Source of the DNA: Bordetella parapertussis
GTDB taxonomy: Bacteria > Pseudomonadota > Gammaproteobacteria > Burkholderiales > SG8-41
NCBI GenBank assembly: GCA_945906935.1
Contig: CAMDSO010000008.1
Location: forward strand, 1 to 63,855
DNA: 63,855 nucleotides
Direction: 5' to 3'
Made by a program: the position numbers and the translations under genes. Under the pieces are notes generated by a model. That model was not told the origin of the DNA, did no database searches, and saw only the letters and a program-made list of their open reading frames with translations. How positions within the stretch are numbered: position 1 is the stretch's first letter; every line of letters begins with the position of its first letter. Positions 11,083 through 21,890 of the stretch are shown in pieces.

Positions 11083-11846
11083 GTACGCTGCTGGAGGCCG
11101 TCAATATCGGCAAACGTTTCGGCGGCATTGAGGCGCTGTCGTCGATTTCTCTGACCATACAGCGTGGTGAGATTTACGGCCTGATCGGCCCCAACGGCGC
11201 CGGCAAGACCACTTTTTTCAATGTGCTGACCGGCGTCTATCGCGCCGACAGTGGTGGCTTTAATTTCAATGGCACCGTGCTCAATATCAGCGCCCCGCAT
11301 GAGGTAGCGGCATCCGGCATCGCACGCACGTTTCAAAACATCCGCCTGTTCGCCAACATGAGCGCGCTTGAGAATGTCATGGTCGGCCGCCATGTGCGCA
11401 CCCGCGCCGGTATCTTCGGCGCGATTCTGCGTGATGCGCGCACCCGCGCCGAAGAGCGCGCCATACATGAGCGCGCCCGCACGCTGCTTGAATATGTCGG
11501 CCTCTCCGGACGCGGCGACGAACTCGCGCGCAGCCTGCCCTACGGTGATCAGCGCCGCCTTGAAATCGCTCGCGCGCTGGCCACCGATCCGCATCTACTC
11601 GCCCTCGATGAGCCGGCCGCCGGCATGAACGCCACCGAAACCGCCACACTGCGCCGCTTGCTCGAGCGCATCCGCGATGACGGCACGACCATCCTGCTGA
11701 TCGAACACGACATGAAACTGGTAATGGGTCTGTGCGACCGCATCGCCGTGCTCGATTACGGCCGCAAAATTGCCGAAGGGGCGCCCACCGCCGTGCGCAA
11801 AGACGCGAAAGTGATCGAAGCCTATCTCGGAGGCGAACTTGCTTGA
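11079..11846 (+). CDS. livG: Branched-chain amino acid ABC transporter ATPase LivG
   Basis: GPNGAGKTT Walker A; ATGA overlap with livM; LALDEPAAGMN. Confidence 0.95.
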   Translation: MSTLLEAVNIGKRFGGIEALSSISLTIQRGEIYGLIGPNGAGKTTFFNVLTGVYRADSGGFNFNGTVLNISAPHEVAASGIARTFQNIRLFANMSALENVMVGRHVRTRAGIFGAILRDARTRAEERAIHERARTLLEYVGLSGRGDELARSLPYGDQRRLEIARALATDPHLLALDEPAAGMNATETATLRRLLERIRDDGTTILLIEHDMKLVMGLCDRIAVLDYGRKIAEGAPTAVRKDAKVIEAYLGGELA

Positions 11847-12549
11847 GGTGAGCGGACTGCGCGTCTCTTATGGCGGCATCAATGCCGTCAAGGGCGTTGA
11901 TTTCACGGTGCGTGCCGGCGAAATGGTGACGCTCATCGGCACCAACGGCGCCGGCAAGACGACGACCCTGAAAGCCCTCACCGGACTGTTGCGCCCATCC
12001 GCTGGCAGCGTCCGTTACAATGGTGAAGATATTACTGCAGTGCCTATACATCAGCGCGTCGGCATGGGGCTCGCGCTGGTGCCTGAAGGCCGCGGTATCT
12101 TTGCGCGGCTGAGTGTCGAAGAAAATCTCGATATGGGTGCCTACAGCCGGAAGGGGCCGGCAGAAATCCGTAACGACCGCGATCATGTCTATGCGTTATT
12201 TCCACGCCTAGCGGAACGTCGCCATCAAACCGGCGGCACCCTGTCCGGGGGCGAACAGCAAATGCTGGCGATCGGGCGCGCGATGATGAGCCGCCCGCGA
12301 CTGCTGCTGCTGGACGAACCGAGTATGGGGCTCGCGCCGCTGATGGTGCAGAAAATTTTTGCGACGATCCGCACGATCGCCGCCGAAGGCGTCACGGTCT
12401 TGCTGGTTGAACAAAATGCCAGACTGGCACTCGAAGTCTGTCAAAGGGGTTATGTCATGGAAAGCGGAGAAATCACCTTGCATGATGAGTCACCGGCATT
12501 GCTGGCCAACCCGCAGGTACGACGCGCCTACCTTGGCGAGGACGCATGA
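11839..12549 (+). CDS. livF: Branched-chain amino acid ABC transporter ATPase LivF
   Basis: GTNGAGKTT; LSGGEQQMLAIGRAMMSRPRLLLLDEPSMGLAP. Confidence 0.95.
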   Translation: MLEVSGLRVSYGGINAVKGVDFTVRAGEMVTLIGTNGAGKTTTLKALTGLLRPSAGSVRYNGEDITAVPIHQRVGMGLALVPEGRGIFARLSVEENLDMGAYSRKGPAEIRNDRDHVYALFPRLAERRHQTGGTLSGGEQQMLAIGRAMMSRPRLLLLDEPSMGLAPLMVQKIFATIRTIAAEGVTVLLVEQNARLALEVCQRGYVMESGEITLHDESPALLANPQVRRAYLGEDA

Positions 12550-14306
12550 AACTATCCGCAACCTTGCAGAACATACTGCTTGCCGCAGGCGCGACGATCA
12601 TGGTCGCTGCGCTGTTTTTTCTGTACGAAAAAACCGCGGCGGTGGACCTGCGCGAGCGCAACGAGGTGCTTGCCACTTTGCGCGAGTTAAAAGACATCGA
12701 TGTCCGCTGGGATATCGATGTCTCACGCACGCGCTTCGAGTTTGATCATGCCGGCAACACGCGGATCGACCGCGCACCGGCGGCACGTAAAGCGCTGCAA
12801 AGCCTGCAAACCGCAGGCCAGTCGATGGGAAGCCCGGCACTCAACGCAGCACTACCGGATCTGCTGCAAGCGATCCAACAAAAGACCGCGCTGGTCGGTC
12901 AATTTACCGCCGCCAGTAGCGCCGCGCAGGCGGGGCTCGACGGCTTGCTGCGCAACAGCAGCGAACTCACAACGCAGCCGGGCGCCGCAAAAACCCGCGG
13001 CCCTAACCTTGACGCTATCGTAAAACGGCTCGGCGGTAGCGCACCGCAGTTCTACCAGCGCGGCGGCGATACGGAGCAGCAAGCGCTGCTAACCACGCTG
13101 GCTGATCTGCAAACGGCGGCACAAAGCCTCGGCGAAAGTCAGCGCATGAAAGCGGAGCAGGCTTACAACGCCGGTATGCTGCTGCTGAAGAACAAGCCCG
13201 ACGCGCTTGCACTGGCCGCCCAAGTCGCACGTCTGAGCGCCGGACCGCGGCTGGATGCGCTGACCTTTGCCTTCAACCACGAAGTCGAAGATGTCCTGCA
13301 GGAAAAAGAACGTTTTCGCGTCTACCTGATCGCCTATGCCACGGCACTGCTGATTCTGCTCGGTTACCTTGGCGGCAATCTGCGCGCCGCCAACCTGAGC
13401 CTCGAGCAGCGCGTGGAGGAACGCACGCGGGAACTGTCGACTGCCCTCACCCACCTCAAGGAATCCGAGGCACAACTGATCCAGTCGGAAAAAATGTCCT
13501 CGCTGGGCCAGATGGTGGCCGGCGTGGCGCATGAGATCAACACACCGCTGGCCTATGTCAAAAACAGCCTCGGTGCGGTGGCGGCAAAACTGCCGGCGAT
13601 CAACGACACCGTCAATCATGGCAAAAAACTGCTGACTCTTTTGCAGGCCGGCAACAATGCCAATGCGCAGGAGCTGGCGCGTGAATTCACCAAACTCTCG
13701 GCGCTGATTAATGAACTCCAGCAGCGCAAGGTAATGGAAGAACTCGCCAGTCTTGTCAATGACGGTCTGTTCGGCAGTGGCCAAATGACGGAGATTGTCA
13801 GCAACCTTAAAGACTTCAGCCGGCTCGATCGCAGCAAAGTCACCGCCTACAATCTGAACGACGGCATGGCCAGTACCCTGTTGCTAGCCAAACATCTTTT
13901 GAAATCGGTTGAGATCGAACGCAAGCTGGGCAATATTCCCACCGTGATCTGTTCGCCTTCGCAAATCAATCAGGTGTTCCTGAATCTGGTCACCAATGCG
14001 GCGCAGGCCATGGAAGGTGCACAGGGCACCATCACCCTGAGTTCGCACGCCGAAGACGGGGGCGTGGTGGTCGAGGTGGCTGACAGCGGCAAGGGCATCG
14101 CACCAGAAAATCTGCCAAAGATTTTTGATCCGTTCTTCAGCACCAAGGAAATCGGCAAGGGCACCGGCCTCGGACTCTCGATCTCCTACAAGATCGTGCA
14201 ACAACATGGCGGCCGTATCAGCGTTGAATCCACCATTGGCACGGGCACCACCTTCAGGGTCTGGCTGCCGTTGCAGCCGCCCACCGAACACACGCTCGAG
14301 ACGTGA
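12546..14306 (+). CDS. Membrane sensor histidine kinase with large all-alpha extracytoplasmic region
   Basis: Two TM segments flank ~230 aa; H-box [18 protein letters not shown] box [11 protein letters not shown] boxes [19 protein letters not shown]; starts inside the livF stop (ATGA). Confidence 0.92.
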   Translation: MKLSATLQNILLAAGATIMVAALFFLYEKTAAVDLRERNEVLATLRELKDIDVRWDIDVSRTRFEFDHAGNTRIDRAPAARKALQSLQTAGQSMGSPALNAALPDLLQAIQQKTALVGQFTAASSAAQAGLDGLLRNSSELTTQPGAAKTRGPNLDAIVKRLGGSAPQFYQRGGDTEQQALLTTLADLQTAAQSLGESQRMKAEQAYNAGMLLLKNKPDALALAAQVARLSAGPRLDALTFAFNHEVEDVLQEKERFRVYLIAYATALLILLGYLGGNLRAANLSLEQRVEERTRELSTALTHLKESEAQLIQSEKMSSLGQMVAGVAHEINTPLAYVKNSLGAVAAKLPAINDTVNHGKKLLTLLQAGNNANAQELAREFTKLSALINELQQRKVMEELASLVNDGLFGSGQMTEIVSNLKDFSRLDRSKVTAYNLNDGMASTLLLAKHLLKSVEIERKLGNIPTVICSPSQINQVFLNLVTNAAQAMEGAQGTITLSSHAEDGGVVVEVADSGKGIAPENLPKIFDPFFSTKEIGKGTGLGLSISYKIVQQHGGRISVESTIGTGTTFRVWLPLQPPTEHTLET

Positions 14307-14340
14307 TTCATTTCAGGCCCGCATAGAAAACACATACCCC

Positions 14341-16236
14341 GTGACCGCCATACCCGAAAAAATCGGCAAGTACGAAATCCAGAGCATCCTCGGCCGGGGC
14401 GGTATGGGCGTGGTTTACAAAGGCTATGACCGTGCGATTGCACGCGGCGTCGCCATCAAAGCGATCGGCAAAGGCAGTCTCGACGAATACGCGCTCAAAC
14501 ATGTGGTGGCACGCTTTCGCCACGAAGCGCAGGCCGTCGGTCGTCTCGTGCACCCACGCATCGTGCAGATTTACGACTACGGCGAGGATGATGAAGTTGC
14601 CTATATCGTGATGGAGCTGGTCAACGGCAAACCGTTGTCGGATCACATCCTGCGCGAAAACGGCTACGAAATAAGCGAGGTGGGTGAAATCATCGGGCAG
14701 CTGCTCGACGGCGTCGGCCATGCGCATGCAGCGCGCGTGGTTCACCGCGACATCAAGCCGGCCAACATCCTGGTCAACAGCGACGGCCGCATCAAGCTCT
14801 CTGACTTCGGCATTGCGCGTATCGAATCATCGAATCTGACCCAGGTCGGCGACATGCTGGGCACGCCACACTATATGGCGCCGGAACAATTTCTCGGCGC
14901 TGAAATCGGCCTTGAAGCCGATCTCTACTCCGTTGGCGTGATCGCCTACGAATTGTTAACTGGTCGCAAACCGTTCACCGGCAACACCGCTGAAGTTATG
15001 CAGGCGGCACTGAACGAAGAGCCGGCCCTGCCGTCGAGACTGCGAACGGCAATATCACCGCAGCTCGACCAGGTGTTGCTCAAAGCGATGGCGAAGAAAG
15101 CCTCCAACCGCTACCGCAGCGCCGGGGAATTTGCGGCGGCATTCAGTGCTGTTATCGAAGCCGCGCGAGAGCCGATCGTCCCCGGGGTCCCCGACGCAAC
15201 GGCCCTGCTCGGCGCGGCGCGGATGATTGCCGCCACCTCGTCGATCGATCCGACACTGGCGCCCGGCAACGATGACATGCGAGACGCCACCGGCGACAGC
15301 GCCATCAGCCTCGATACCGGCGTCAAAAAAGGCCGGCTGCTGGTGATCGATGATGAAGAACGTATACTCTCGGCCTTAAAGTCGCTATTCCGTGATCGTT
15401 ACCACGTATTTGCCACCACCGATGGCAACAAGGCGCTCGACTTTTTGCGCCGCTACCAGATGCACGTCATCATCTCCGACCAGCGCATGCAAGTCATGAC
15501 CGGCGTCGAACTGTTACGCCGCTCGCGCGAGATTTCACCACACAGCGTACGCATCCTGCTGACCGGCTATTCCGACCTGGCGTCGATCGTCGGCTCGATC
15601 AATGACGGCGAAATCTACCGCTTCATTAGTAAACCCTGGGACAGCGCGGAGTTACGTAAAACGGTCGCCGAGGGTGTGACTATCGCCCTTGAGCTTGCCA
15701 ATACCAAGACGGCGAGCGCGGAGTTGCCCGGGCAGATGGAAGCCGGCGTGCTGGTGATCGACAAGGGTTACGATCTGCAGCGCGTCGCCCGCGAACTTGT
15801 CGGCAGCCGCTGCCCGGTGTTCTACGCGCCTGATCTCGAAGCGGCGCTACCGGTCATGCTGAAACATGAAATCGCCGTCGTCATCGCTGACGTCGAAGCC
15901 GGCCAGGAACAGATCATGACGATGCTTAAAATTCTTAAGCAGGAAAATCCTCAGATACTGACCATCGTCGTTACGGGCGCATCCGATTCAGAACTGGTCA
16001 TCGAGTTGATCAATCAGGCGCAGATTTTTCGCTTTCTCAACAAACCGGTCAGCGTGCGCCTGCTCAAAGGCCACGTCGAAGCCGCGCTGCAACGTTACCT
16101 CGCCTTCAGACAAACCCCGCAACTACTCGACGCCCACCGCGTGCAGGAGGCTGACGGTCTAAGAACCTCTTCCCTCGGACAACGCATCCTTGCCGGCATC
16201 GAGAATTTGCGCGGCCGGTGGTTCGGAAATAAATAG
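14341..16236 (+). CDS. Ser/Thr protein kinase fused to two response-regulator receiver domains
   Basis: Kinase motifs GRGGMGVVYKG, VAIK, VVHRDIKPANIL, SDFGIAR, APEQF; REC1 VIDDEE...IISDQRM...LLTGYSD...FISKPW; REC2 LVIDKG...VVIADVE...IVVTGAS...FLNKPV. GTG start proposed at 14341. Confidence 0.9.
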   Translation: MTAIPEKIGKYEIQSILGRGGMGVVYKGYDRAIARGVAIKAIGKGSLDEYALKHVVARFRHEAQAVGRLVHPRIVQIYDYGEDDEVAYIVMELVNGKPLSDHILRENGYEISEVGEIIGQLLDGVGHAHAARVVHRDIKPANILVNSDGRIKLSDFGIARIESSNLTQVGDMLGTPHYMAPEQFLGAEIGLEADLYSVGVIAYELLTGRKPFTGNTAEVMQAALNEEPALPSRLRTAISPQLDQVLLKAMAKKASNRYRSAGEFAAAFSAVIEAAREPIVPGVPDATALLGAARMIAATSSIDPTLAPGNDDMRDATGDSAISLDTGVKKGRLLVIDDEERILSALKSLFRDRYHVFATTDGNKALDFLRRYQMHVIISDQRMQVMTGVELLRRSREISPHSVRILLTGYSDLASIVGSINDGEIYRFISKPWDSAELRKTVAEGVTIALELANTKTASAELPGQMEAGVLVIDKGYDLQRVARELVGSRCPVFYAPDLEAALPVMLKHEIAVVIADVEAGQEQIMTMLKILKQENPQILTIVVTGASDSELVIELINQAQIFRFLNKPVSVRLLKGHVEAALQRYLAFRQTPQLLDAHRVQEADGLRTSSLGQRILAGIENLRGRWFGNK

Positions 16237-16248
16237 CCAAACAGCCTG

Positions 16249-16767
16249 TTAGCGGTGGTTACGCGCCTCTTCTTGAAGGGCGGCGACCACATCAACGGCA
16301 GGTGGCAAGCCCTCGACCGCCGCGCGAAGAACCGGCCGCCGCGCGTCAAAAGCAAAAGCCTGCGCCGAAAGATAGCTGCCACTGCCGGCGCTACGCACGA
16401 TAACAACGATCTCGGCGACGCGATCGCCGTCAATATCAGCCAGCAACAGACGCTCGAGCGTGCCGTCACACGGCCGCACCAGGCCCGCCCGAAAAAACGT
16501 TGTTTCATCACCGGCCGCCGCGGCATCGTATAAGCGCACGCTAAAACTGCCGCTGGAGCGGGCTTCTTAATCGCCTTCGGCTACCACCACCGTCTGTGCG
16601 GACGCCAGGGTTAGGCGGCCGACAAACCGCTCTAGCTGTCCAGCCCGCGCGGCGCCTGCCAGCAGCAAAACGACAAGCAGGAAAAACCGATCGGCTTTCA
16701 AGACTGCCCCATTAACTACGCGCCATGCATGGCGTGGCGAAGCTACAAACAGCCGCAGCAGTCGCAT
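16249..16767 (-). pseudogene. PliI-like (I-type lysozyme inhibitor-like) secreted protein interrupted by one in-frame TAA
   Basis: ORFs 16567..16767 and 16249..16539 are in the same frame, separated by TAA at 16567-16569 and sense codons: ...QTVVVAEGD*EARSSGSFSVRLYDAAAAG...LLLADIDGDRVAEIVVIVRSAGSGSYLSAQAF; N-terminal signal-like FFLLVVLLLAGAARA. Confidence 0.75.
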
Positions 16768-16812
16768 GATCGATACGGCTAGCCAAGGAAAAACAAGGGA
16801 AACTAAGCGAAA

Positions 16813-17757
16813 CTAAGCGGTAGCGTCCAGCCAATCACGGCCGGTCAGATAATCGGTCAACAGCTTCGCTTCTTCGCTACCCGCCGCCGGCACTTGGTCA
16901 TAACGCCATTTGACGATAGGCGGCAACGACATAAGAATCGATTCTGTGCGGCCACCCGATTGCAGACCAAACAAAGTGCCGCGGTCCCACACCAGATTGA
17001 ATTCAACGTAACGCCCGCGCCGGCAGGCCTGCCATTCGCGCTCGCGTTCACCATATGGCATGTCCTTGCGGCGCTCGACGATCGGCAGATAGGCGTCGAG
17101 AAAACGACTACCGACACTTTGCTGCAGACGAAAGCAGTGCATGAAATCAGGTTCGGAGAGATCGTCGAAAAAAATCCCGCCGATCCCGCGCGGCTCCTTG
17201 CGATGTTTGAGATAAAAATACTCATCGCACCATTTTTTATAACGCGCGTAGCGATCGCTACCAAACGAAACCAGCGCATCGCGGCAAACGCTATGAAAGT
17301 GAACCGCGTCACGTTCAAACCCGTAATACGGCGTGAGATCCATGCCGCCGCCGAACCACCATACAGGCTTGGCATCGGGCCCCTCGGCGTCACCGGGCTT
17401 GGCAACGAAGAAACGCACGTTCATGTGCGTGGTTGGCACATACGGGTTGCGCGGATGCATCACCAAAGAAATGCCGATCGCCTCCCACGGCCGGCCGGCG
17501 AGATGCGGCCGCGCCGCGGTGGCCGATGGCGGCAGCTGATTTCCGGTGACAAATGACAGATTAACGCCACCGCGCTCGAAGAGATTGCCGTCTTCGAGTA
17601 CACAACTGGTGCCACCACCGCCCTCGGGCCGCTCCCACGTATCCGTGCGAAACGCCTTACCGTCGAGAGCCGACAGGCGACCGACAATACGCGCCTGCAA
17701 GGCGGTCAGATATTTGCGAACCGCTGGTATATCAAGGGCGAGATTTTGCGGTCGCAT
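16813..17757 (-). CDS. hemF: Oxygen-dependent coproporphyrinogen III oxidase
   Basis: [44 protein letters not shown]; start taken at internal ATG MRPQNL. Confidence 0.96.
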   Translation of the reverse strand: MRPQNLALDIPAVRKYLTALQARIVGRLSALDGKAFRTDTWERPEGGGGTSCVLEDGNLFERGGVNLSFVTGNQLPPSATAARPHLAGRPWEAIGISLVMHPRNPYVPTTHMNVRFFVAKPGDAEGPDAKPVWWFGGGMDLTPYYGFERDAVHFHSVCRDALVSFGSDRYARYKKWCDEYFYLKHRKEPRGIGGIFFDDLSEPDFMHCFRLQQSVGSRFLDAYLPIVERRKDMPYGEREREWQACRRGRYVEFNLVWDRGTLFGLQSGGRTESILMSLPPIVKWRYDQVPAAGSEEAKLLTDYLTGRDWLDATA

Positions 17758-17780
17758 GCGGTTTATTCCTGCTGGTACGG

Positions 17781-18644
17781 TTAGCAACTACCGCGAAAAC
17801 TGTCGTGTCCGCGGATGTAATCGTTATTAGATTGATCTGGATTACGATTAATAAGCGGACGCGCATAAAGCGGATTCGCGAGACTGCGCACCTCATGCTC
17901 GACGGTATACAAGACGCGGCCGTCGGCCGGATCAATAAGGTCGCGAAAGCGGTATTGGTGGGCGTTGGTCTCTTCAGTCACCAGGCCACGCGCCAATAAC
18001 GCCGCGTGCGGGCCGGAGAAATCAGCGATATAGATCTGGATGTGGTGATTATCGTAGTCCGGTAGTGGGGCTACCGTCTCGCGAAAATAAAATCGCTGCT
18101 CGGGGCCGGCGCAAACGTTCGCTACCGCAGTAGCGCCCTCTGCATCGAGCGTCGCGGGGGCGCCAATGAACTGCCGGTAGAACGCGGCAATGCCGGCGGC
18201 GCTGCCCTGCGGCACATCGAATTCGACGTAGGGCATGCCGAGCTCCATGGTGCCAAACTTTGGCGACGGCGAATGGCAGCGAAAGCGATTACCCCAAGGA
18301 CAGGTCACCTCGACACGCTCGGCGTTGGCGTTAAAACCAAAACAGGTTGCCGCGAGCAATGGCGCAACCTTTTCGAGGCGCCGCTGAAGTTTTTGCAAAT
18401 CCGGCACGACGATCCCGATGGTACCGCGCAAACGCTGCGTACCGCGGCTCGGCAAATGACACTGGCTACGGCCGATGTTGACCCACATGTTTTCGAGACC
18501 GGTAAACATATACGGGTCGCGCGTAAAACCAAGCCCGGCAATATAAAACGCGGTTGCCAGCTGCTGGTCTGGCACCGCAAGATTAACGTGTTCGAGTGCG
18601 ATGATATTGCCGACGTCAGCCTGCCGGCGCTCGTATATAGTCAT
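17781..18644 (-). CDS. VOC (glyoxalase/dioxygenase fold) family protein
   Basis: [28 protein letters not shown], two VOC-like halves. Confidence 0.75.
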   Translation of the reverse strand: MTIYERRQADVGNIIALEHVNLAVPDQQLATAFYIAGLGFTRDPYMFTGLENMWVNIGRSQCHLPSRGTQRLRGTIGIVVPDLQKLQRRLEKVAPLLAATCFGFNANAERVEVTCPWGNRFRCHSPSPKFGTMELGMPYVEFDVPQGSAAGIAAFYRQFIGAPATLDAEGATAVANVCAGPEQRFYFRETVAPLPDYDNHHIQIYIADFSGPHAALLARGLVTEETNAHQYRFRDLIDPADGRVLYTVEHEVRSLANPLYARPLINRNPDQSNNDYIRGHDSFRGSC

Positions 18645-18686
18645 GCCGCCTCCCCTGTCGCTGTTACAAAAATCCTGCCCGGAAAA

Positions 18687-19976
18687 TCAGGCGCGTCGTG
18701 CCGTAATCGCACGGTATCCGATGTCGTGCCGCATCTGCATACCGTCGAAACGGATCTGCTCGGCGACCTCGTAGGCGCGACCCTGCGCAGTTTTTACGCT
18801 GTGGCCCAAGGCCGTCACACACAGCACGCGCCCGCCGGTGGCGACGACCTGCTTGCCATTGAACGCGGTACCGGAATGAAAAACATGCGCATCATCACCG
18901 GTGCTGCGCCGCAGTTCCTCAAGCCCACTGATGACGTCGCCCTTGCGCGGACGATCGGGATAACCATGCGCTGCAATCACCACACCCAGTGCGGGCCGCG
19001 GGTCCCATTCAACTTCGATCTTGTCGAGATGACCGGCCACGGCATGTTCGAGCAGCCCGGGCAGATCGCTTTTCAGACGCATGATAATCGGCTGTGTTTC
19101 AGGGTCGCCCATGCGGCAGTTGAACTCCACCACATTGACCGCGCCATCCTTGCCGATCATCAGGCCGGCGTAGAGGAAGCCGGTAAACGGCGCACCTTCG
19201 CGCTCCATGCCGGCGATCGTCGGCTGTATCACTTCGCGCATCACACGCGCATGCACCGCCGGCGTCACCACCGGGGCCGGCGAATACGCCCCCATGCCAC
19301 CGGTGTTCGGTCCGATGTCGCCGTCCTTGAGCCGTTTATGATCCTGACTGGTGGCCAGCGCCAGGGTGTGGCGACCGTCCGACATGACGATGAAACTGGC
19401 TTCCTCGCCGTCGAGGAAATCTTCGATGACTACGCGCGCACCGGCCGCCCCCATCTTGTTGCCGACCAGCATCATGTCAATGGCGTCGTGTGCTTCCTTG
19501 AGATCGGCGGCAACCACCACGCCCTTGCCGGCGGCGAGTCCGTCGGCTTTGATGACGATCGGCGCGCCACGTTTTTCCACATAGTCATGCGCAGCCTGCG
19601 CTTCGGTAAACGTCTGATGCGCGGCGGTCGGGATCTTGTTGCGCGCCATGAACTGCTTGGCGAAATCCTTGGAGCTCTCCAGCTGTGCGGCGGCACGGGT
19701 AGGGCCGAATATTTTGAGACCGGCGGCGTTGAAGTCGTCAACGATGCCGGCGGCCAGCGGCGCTTCAGGCCCAACCACCGTCAGTGCGATTTGCTCACGA
19801 CGCACGAACCCGATCAGCTCGGCGTGCGCGGTAATGTTGACGTTCTCAAGCCCCTCTTCGAGGGCGGTGCCAGCGTTGCCCGGCGCGACATACACTTTCG
19901 ACACACGCGGCGAGTGCGTGAGCTTCCAAGCGAGCGCATGTTCGCGTCCTCCGGAACCAATGACCAGCAGTTTCAT
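18687..19976 (-). CDS. purD: Phosphoribosylamine--glycine ligase
   Basis: MKLLVIGSGGREHALAWKL; VIKADGLAAGKGVVVA. Confidence 0.97.
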   Translation of the reverse strand: MKLLVIGSGGREHALAWKLTHSPRVSKVYVAPGNAGTALEEGLENVNITAHAELIGFVRREQIALTVVGPEAPLAAGIVDDFNAAGLKIFGPTRAAAQLESSKDFAKQFMARNKIPTAAHQTFTEAQAAHDYVEKRGAPIVIKADGLAAGKGVVVAADLKEAHDAIDMMLVGNKMGAAGARVVIEDFLDGEEASFIVMSDGRHTLALATSQDHKRLKDGDIGPNTGGMGAYSPAPVVTPAVHARVMREVIQPTIAGMEREGAPFTGFLYAGLMIGKDGAVNVVEFNCRMGDPETQPIIMRLKSDLPGLLEHAVAGHLDKIEVEWDPRPALGVVIAAHGYPDRPRKGDVISGLEELRRSTGDDAHVFHSGTAFNGKQVVATGGRVLCVTALGHSVKTAQGRAYEVAEQIRFDGMQMRHDIGYRAITARRA

Positions 19977-20012
19977 TCTGTGCTCCGTATCGAACGCACC
20001 CGCAGGCAGCGT

Positions 20013-21575
20013 TTAATGGCGAAAATGACGGTGCGACGTCAATACCATGGCAATGCCGCGTTCATCCGCAGCGGCGATCACCTCGCCATCGCGCAAGCTG
20101 CCGCCGGGCTGGATGACCGCCACCGCACCGGCGTCGGCAACGATGTCAAGACCATCGCGAAAGGGAAAGAAGGCATCCGAGGCCACCACCGAACCAGCCA
20201 GCGTCAAACCGGCATTTTGCGCCTTGATCGAGGCAATGCGCGCGGAATCAACGCGGCTCATCTGGCCAGCCCCAACGCCGCGGGTTTGGCCGTTGGCGCA
20301 AAACACGATGGCGTTGGATTTAACGAACTTGGCCACCCGCCAGGCAAACAGCAAATCTTCGCGTTGCTGCGGCGTCGGCTGCACACGGGTCACCACTTTC
20401 AAATCGGCGGCCGCCACATTGAAGTCATCCGGCGACTGCACCAGCATGCCGCCGCCAACGCGCTTGGTTTCAAGCCGGTTCGCACCCGCTGCCAGCGGCA
20501 CCTCAAGCAGGCGCAGATTTTCTTTTTTCGCCAGCAGGGCTCGCGCCGCCGGCGCCACCGCCGGCGCGATCAAGACCTCGACAAACTGTCCGGACACCGC
20601 CTGCGCAGTCTCAACATCCAGCTCACGGTTAAAAGCAATGATGCCGCCGAAAGCAGAGGTCGGGTCGGTGGCAAAAGCAAGGCGGTAGGCTTCGAGCGTA
20701 TTGCCGGCAACCGCCACACCACAGGGATTCGCATGTTTGATAATCACACAAGCGGCTTGCGTAAAGCTCTTCACGCATTCCCACGCCGCATCGGCGTCGG
20801 CGATGTTGTTATAAGAGAGCTCCTTGCCCTGCAACTGCATATAGCGCGCCAGACTGCCGGCGGCTGGTTCGAGGTCGCGATAAAACGCCGCATTCTGGTG
20901 CGGGTTTTCACCATAGCGCAGCGTTTGCGCCAGCTCGAAATTCAAATTCAGCCGCTGCGGAAAATCCGCGCGGCGGCCGTCGCTACCCAGCGCGGTCAGG
21001 TAATTGCTGATGGCGCCGTCGTAGGCGGCGGTATGCGAAAACGCTTTTTGCGCCAGCGCAAAGCGCATCGGCGCGCCGACTGCACCATTGCTACTTTGTA
21101 TCTCATGCAAAATGGCGGCGTAATCGGCCGGATCGGTGACCACCGCCACATGGGCGTGATTCTTGGCGGCGCTTCTGACCATCGCGGGGCCGCCGATATC
21201 GATGTTCTCGATCGCCTCTTCAAGCGTGCAGCCTGCGCGCGCGATGGTTTGCGTAAATGGGTAGAGATTGACAACAACCAGATCGATCGTCTCAATGCCC
21301 GCCTGCCGGATCGCCTCGACATGGGCGGGCAGATCGCGCCGCGCCAGAATGCCGCCGTGTATCGTCGGATGCAGGGTCTTCACGCGACCATTGAGCATTT
21401 CAGGAAAGCCGGTGTGATCCGACACTTCGGTCACCGCAATGCCACTGTCGTGCAACAACTTCGCGGTGCCGCCAGTGGACAACATCTTGATGCCACGGCC
21501 GGCCAGCGCACGCGCAAATTCAACCACGCCAGTCTTGTCAGATACGCTTAACAGCGCGATTTTGATGACGGTCAT
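20013..21575 (-). CDS. purH: Bifunctional AICAR transformylase/IMP cyclohydrolase
   Basis: [42 protein letters not shown]. Confidence 0.97.
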   Translation of the reverse strand: MTVIKIALLSVSDKTGVVEFARALAGRGIKMLSTGGTAKLLHDSGIAVTEVSDHTGFPEMLNGRVKTLHPTIHGGILARRDLPAHVEAIRQAGIETIDLVVVNLYPFTQTIARAGCTLEEAIENIDIGGPAMVRSAAKNHAHVAVVTDPADYAAILHEIQSSNGAVGAPMRFALAQKAFSHTAAYDGAISNYLTALGSDGRRADFPQRLNLNFELAQTLRYGENPHQNAAFYRDLEPAAGSLARYMQLQGKELSYNNIADADAAWECVKSFTQAACVIIKHANPCGVAVAGNTLEAYRLAFATDPTSAFGGIIAFNRELDVETAQAVSGQFVEVLIAPAVAPAARALLAKKENLRLLEVPLAAGANRLETKRVGGGMLVQSPDDFNVAAADLKVVTRVQPTPQQREDLLFAWRVAKFVKSNAIVFCANGQTRGVGAGQMSRVDSARIASIKAQNAGLTLAGSVVASDAFFPFRDGLDIVADAGAVAVIQPGGSLRDGEVIAAADERGIAMVLTSHRHFRH

Positions 21576-21647
21576 ATTCAGGTCGGCAATGAAAGGGCGG
21601 CGTGGGAAGGAAGCGGATTAAACAAGGCACGGCTTGAAGATGTAGTT

Positions 21648-21890
21648 CTAGCTCTTGATCCCGTGCGCCTTCATCTTCTTGCGCAAAGTGTTACGGTTGA
21701 TGCCGAGCACCTCGGCCGCATGCGACTGGTTACCCTGCAGTTTGTGCAAGACCGATTCGAGCAGCGGCTTTTCGACGCTGTTGATCACCATGTCATAGAC
21801 GCCACGGGCTTTCTCGCCATCGAGGTCCTTGAAATAAACATCGATCGCCTTGCGTACAAAGCGCGCCATTTCATTCTCGTTCACCATCAC
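21648..21890 (-). CDS. fis: Fis family nucleoid/transcription factor
   Basis: 80 aa, C-terminal HTH LESVLHKLQGNQSHAAEVLGINRNTLRKKM; next to dusB. Confidence 0.93.
   Translation of the reverse strand: MMVNENEMARFVRKAIDVYFKDLDGEKARGVYDMVINSVEKPLLESVLHKLQGNQSHAAEVLGINRNTLRKKMKAHGIKS

Noticed and set aside
13089-13784. 231-aa minus-strand ORF
   Set aside because: Antisense to the histidine kinase; shadow ORF.
18273-21551. 1092-aa plus-strand ORF, the second longest in the track
   Set aside because: Entirely antisense to the VOC gene, purD and purH, all clearly recognisable; composition is His/Arg/Gly-rich, no domain, as expected from a stop-poor antisense frame in GC-rich DNA.
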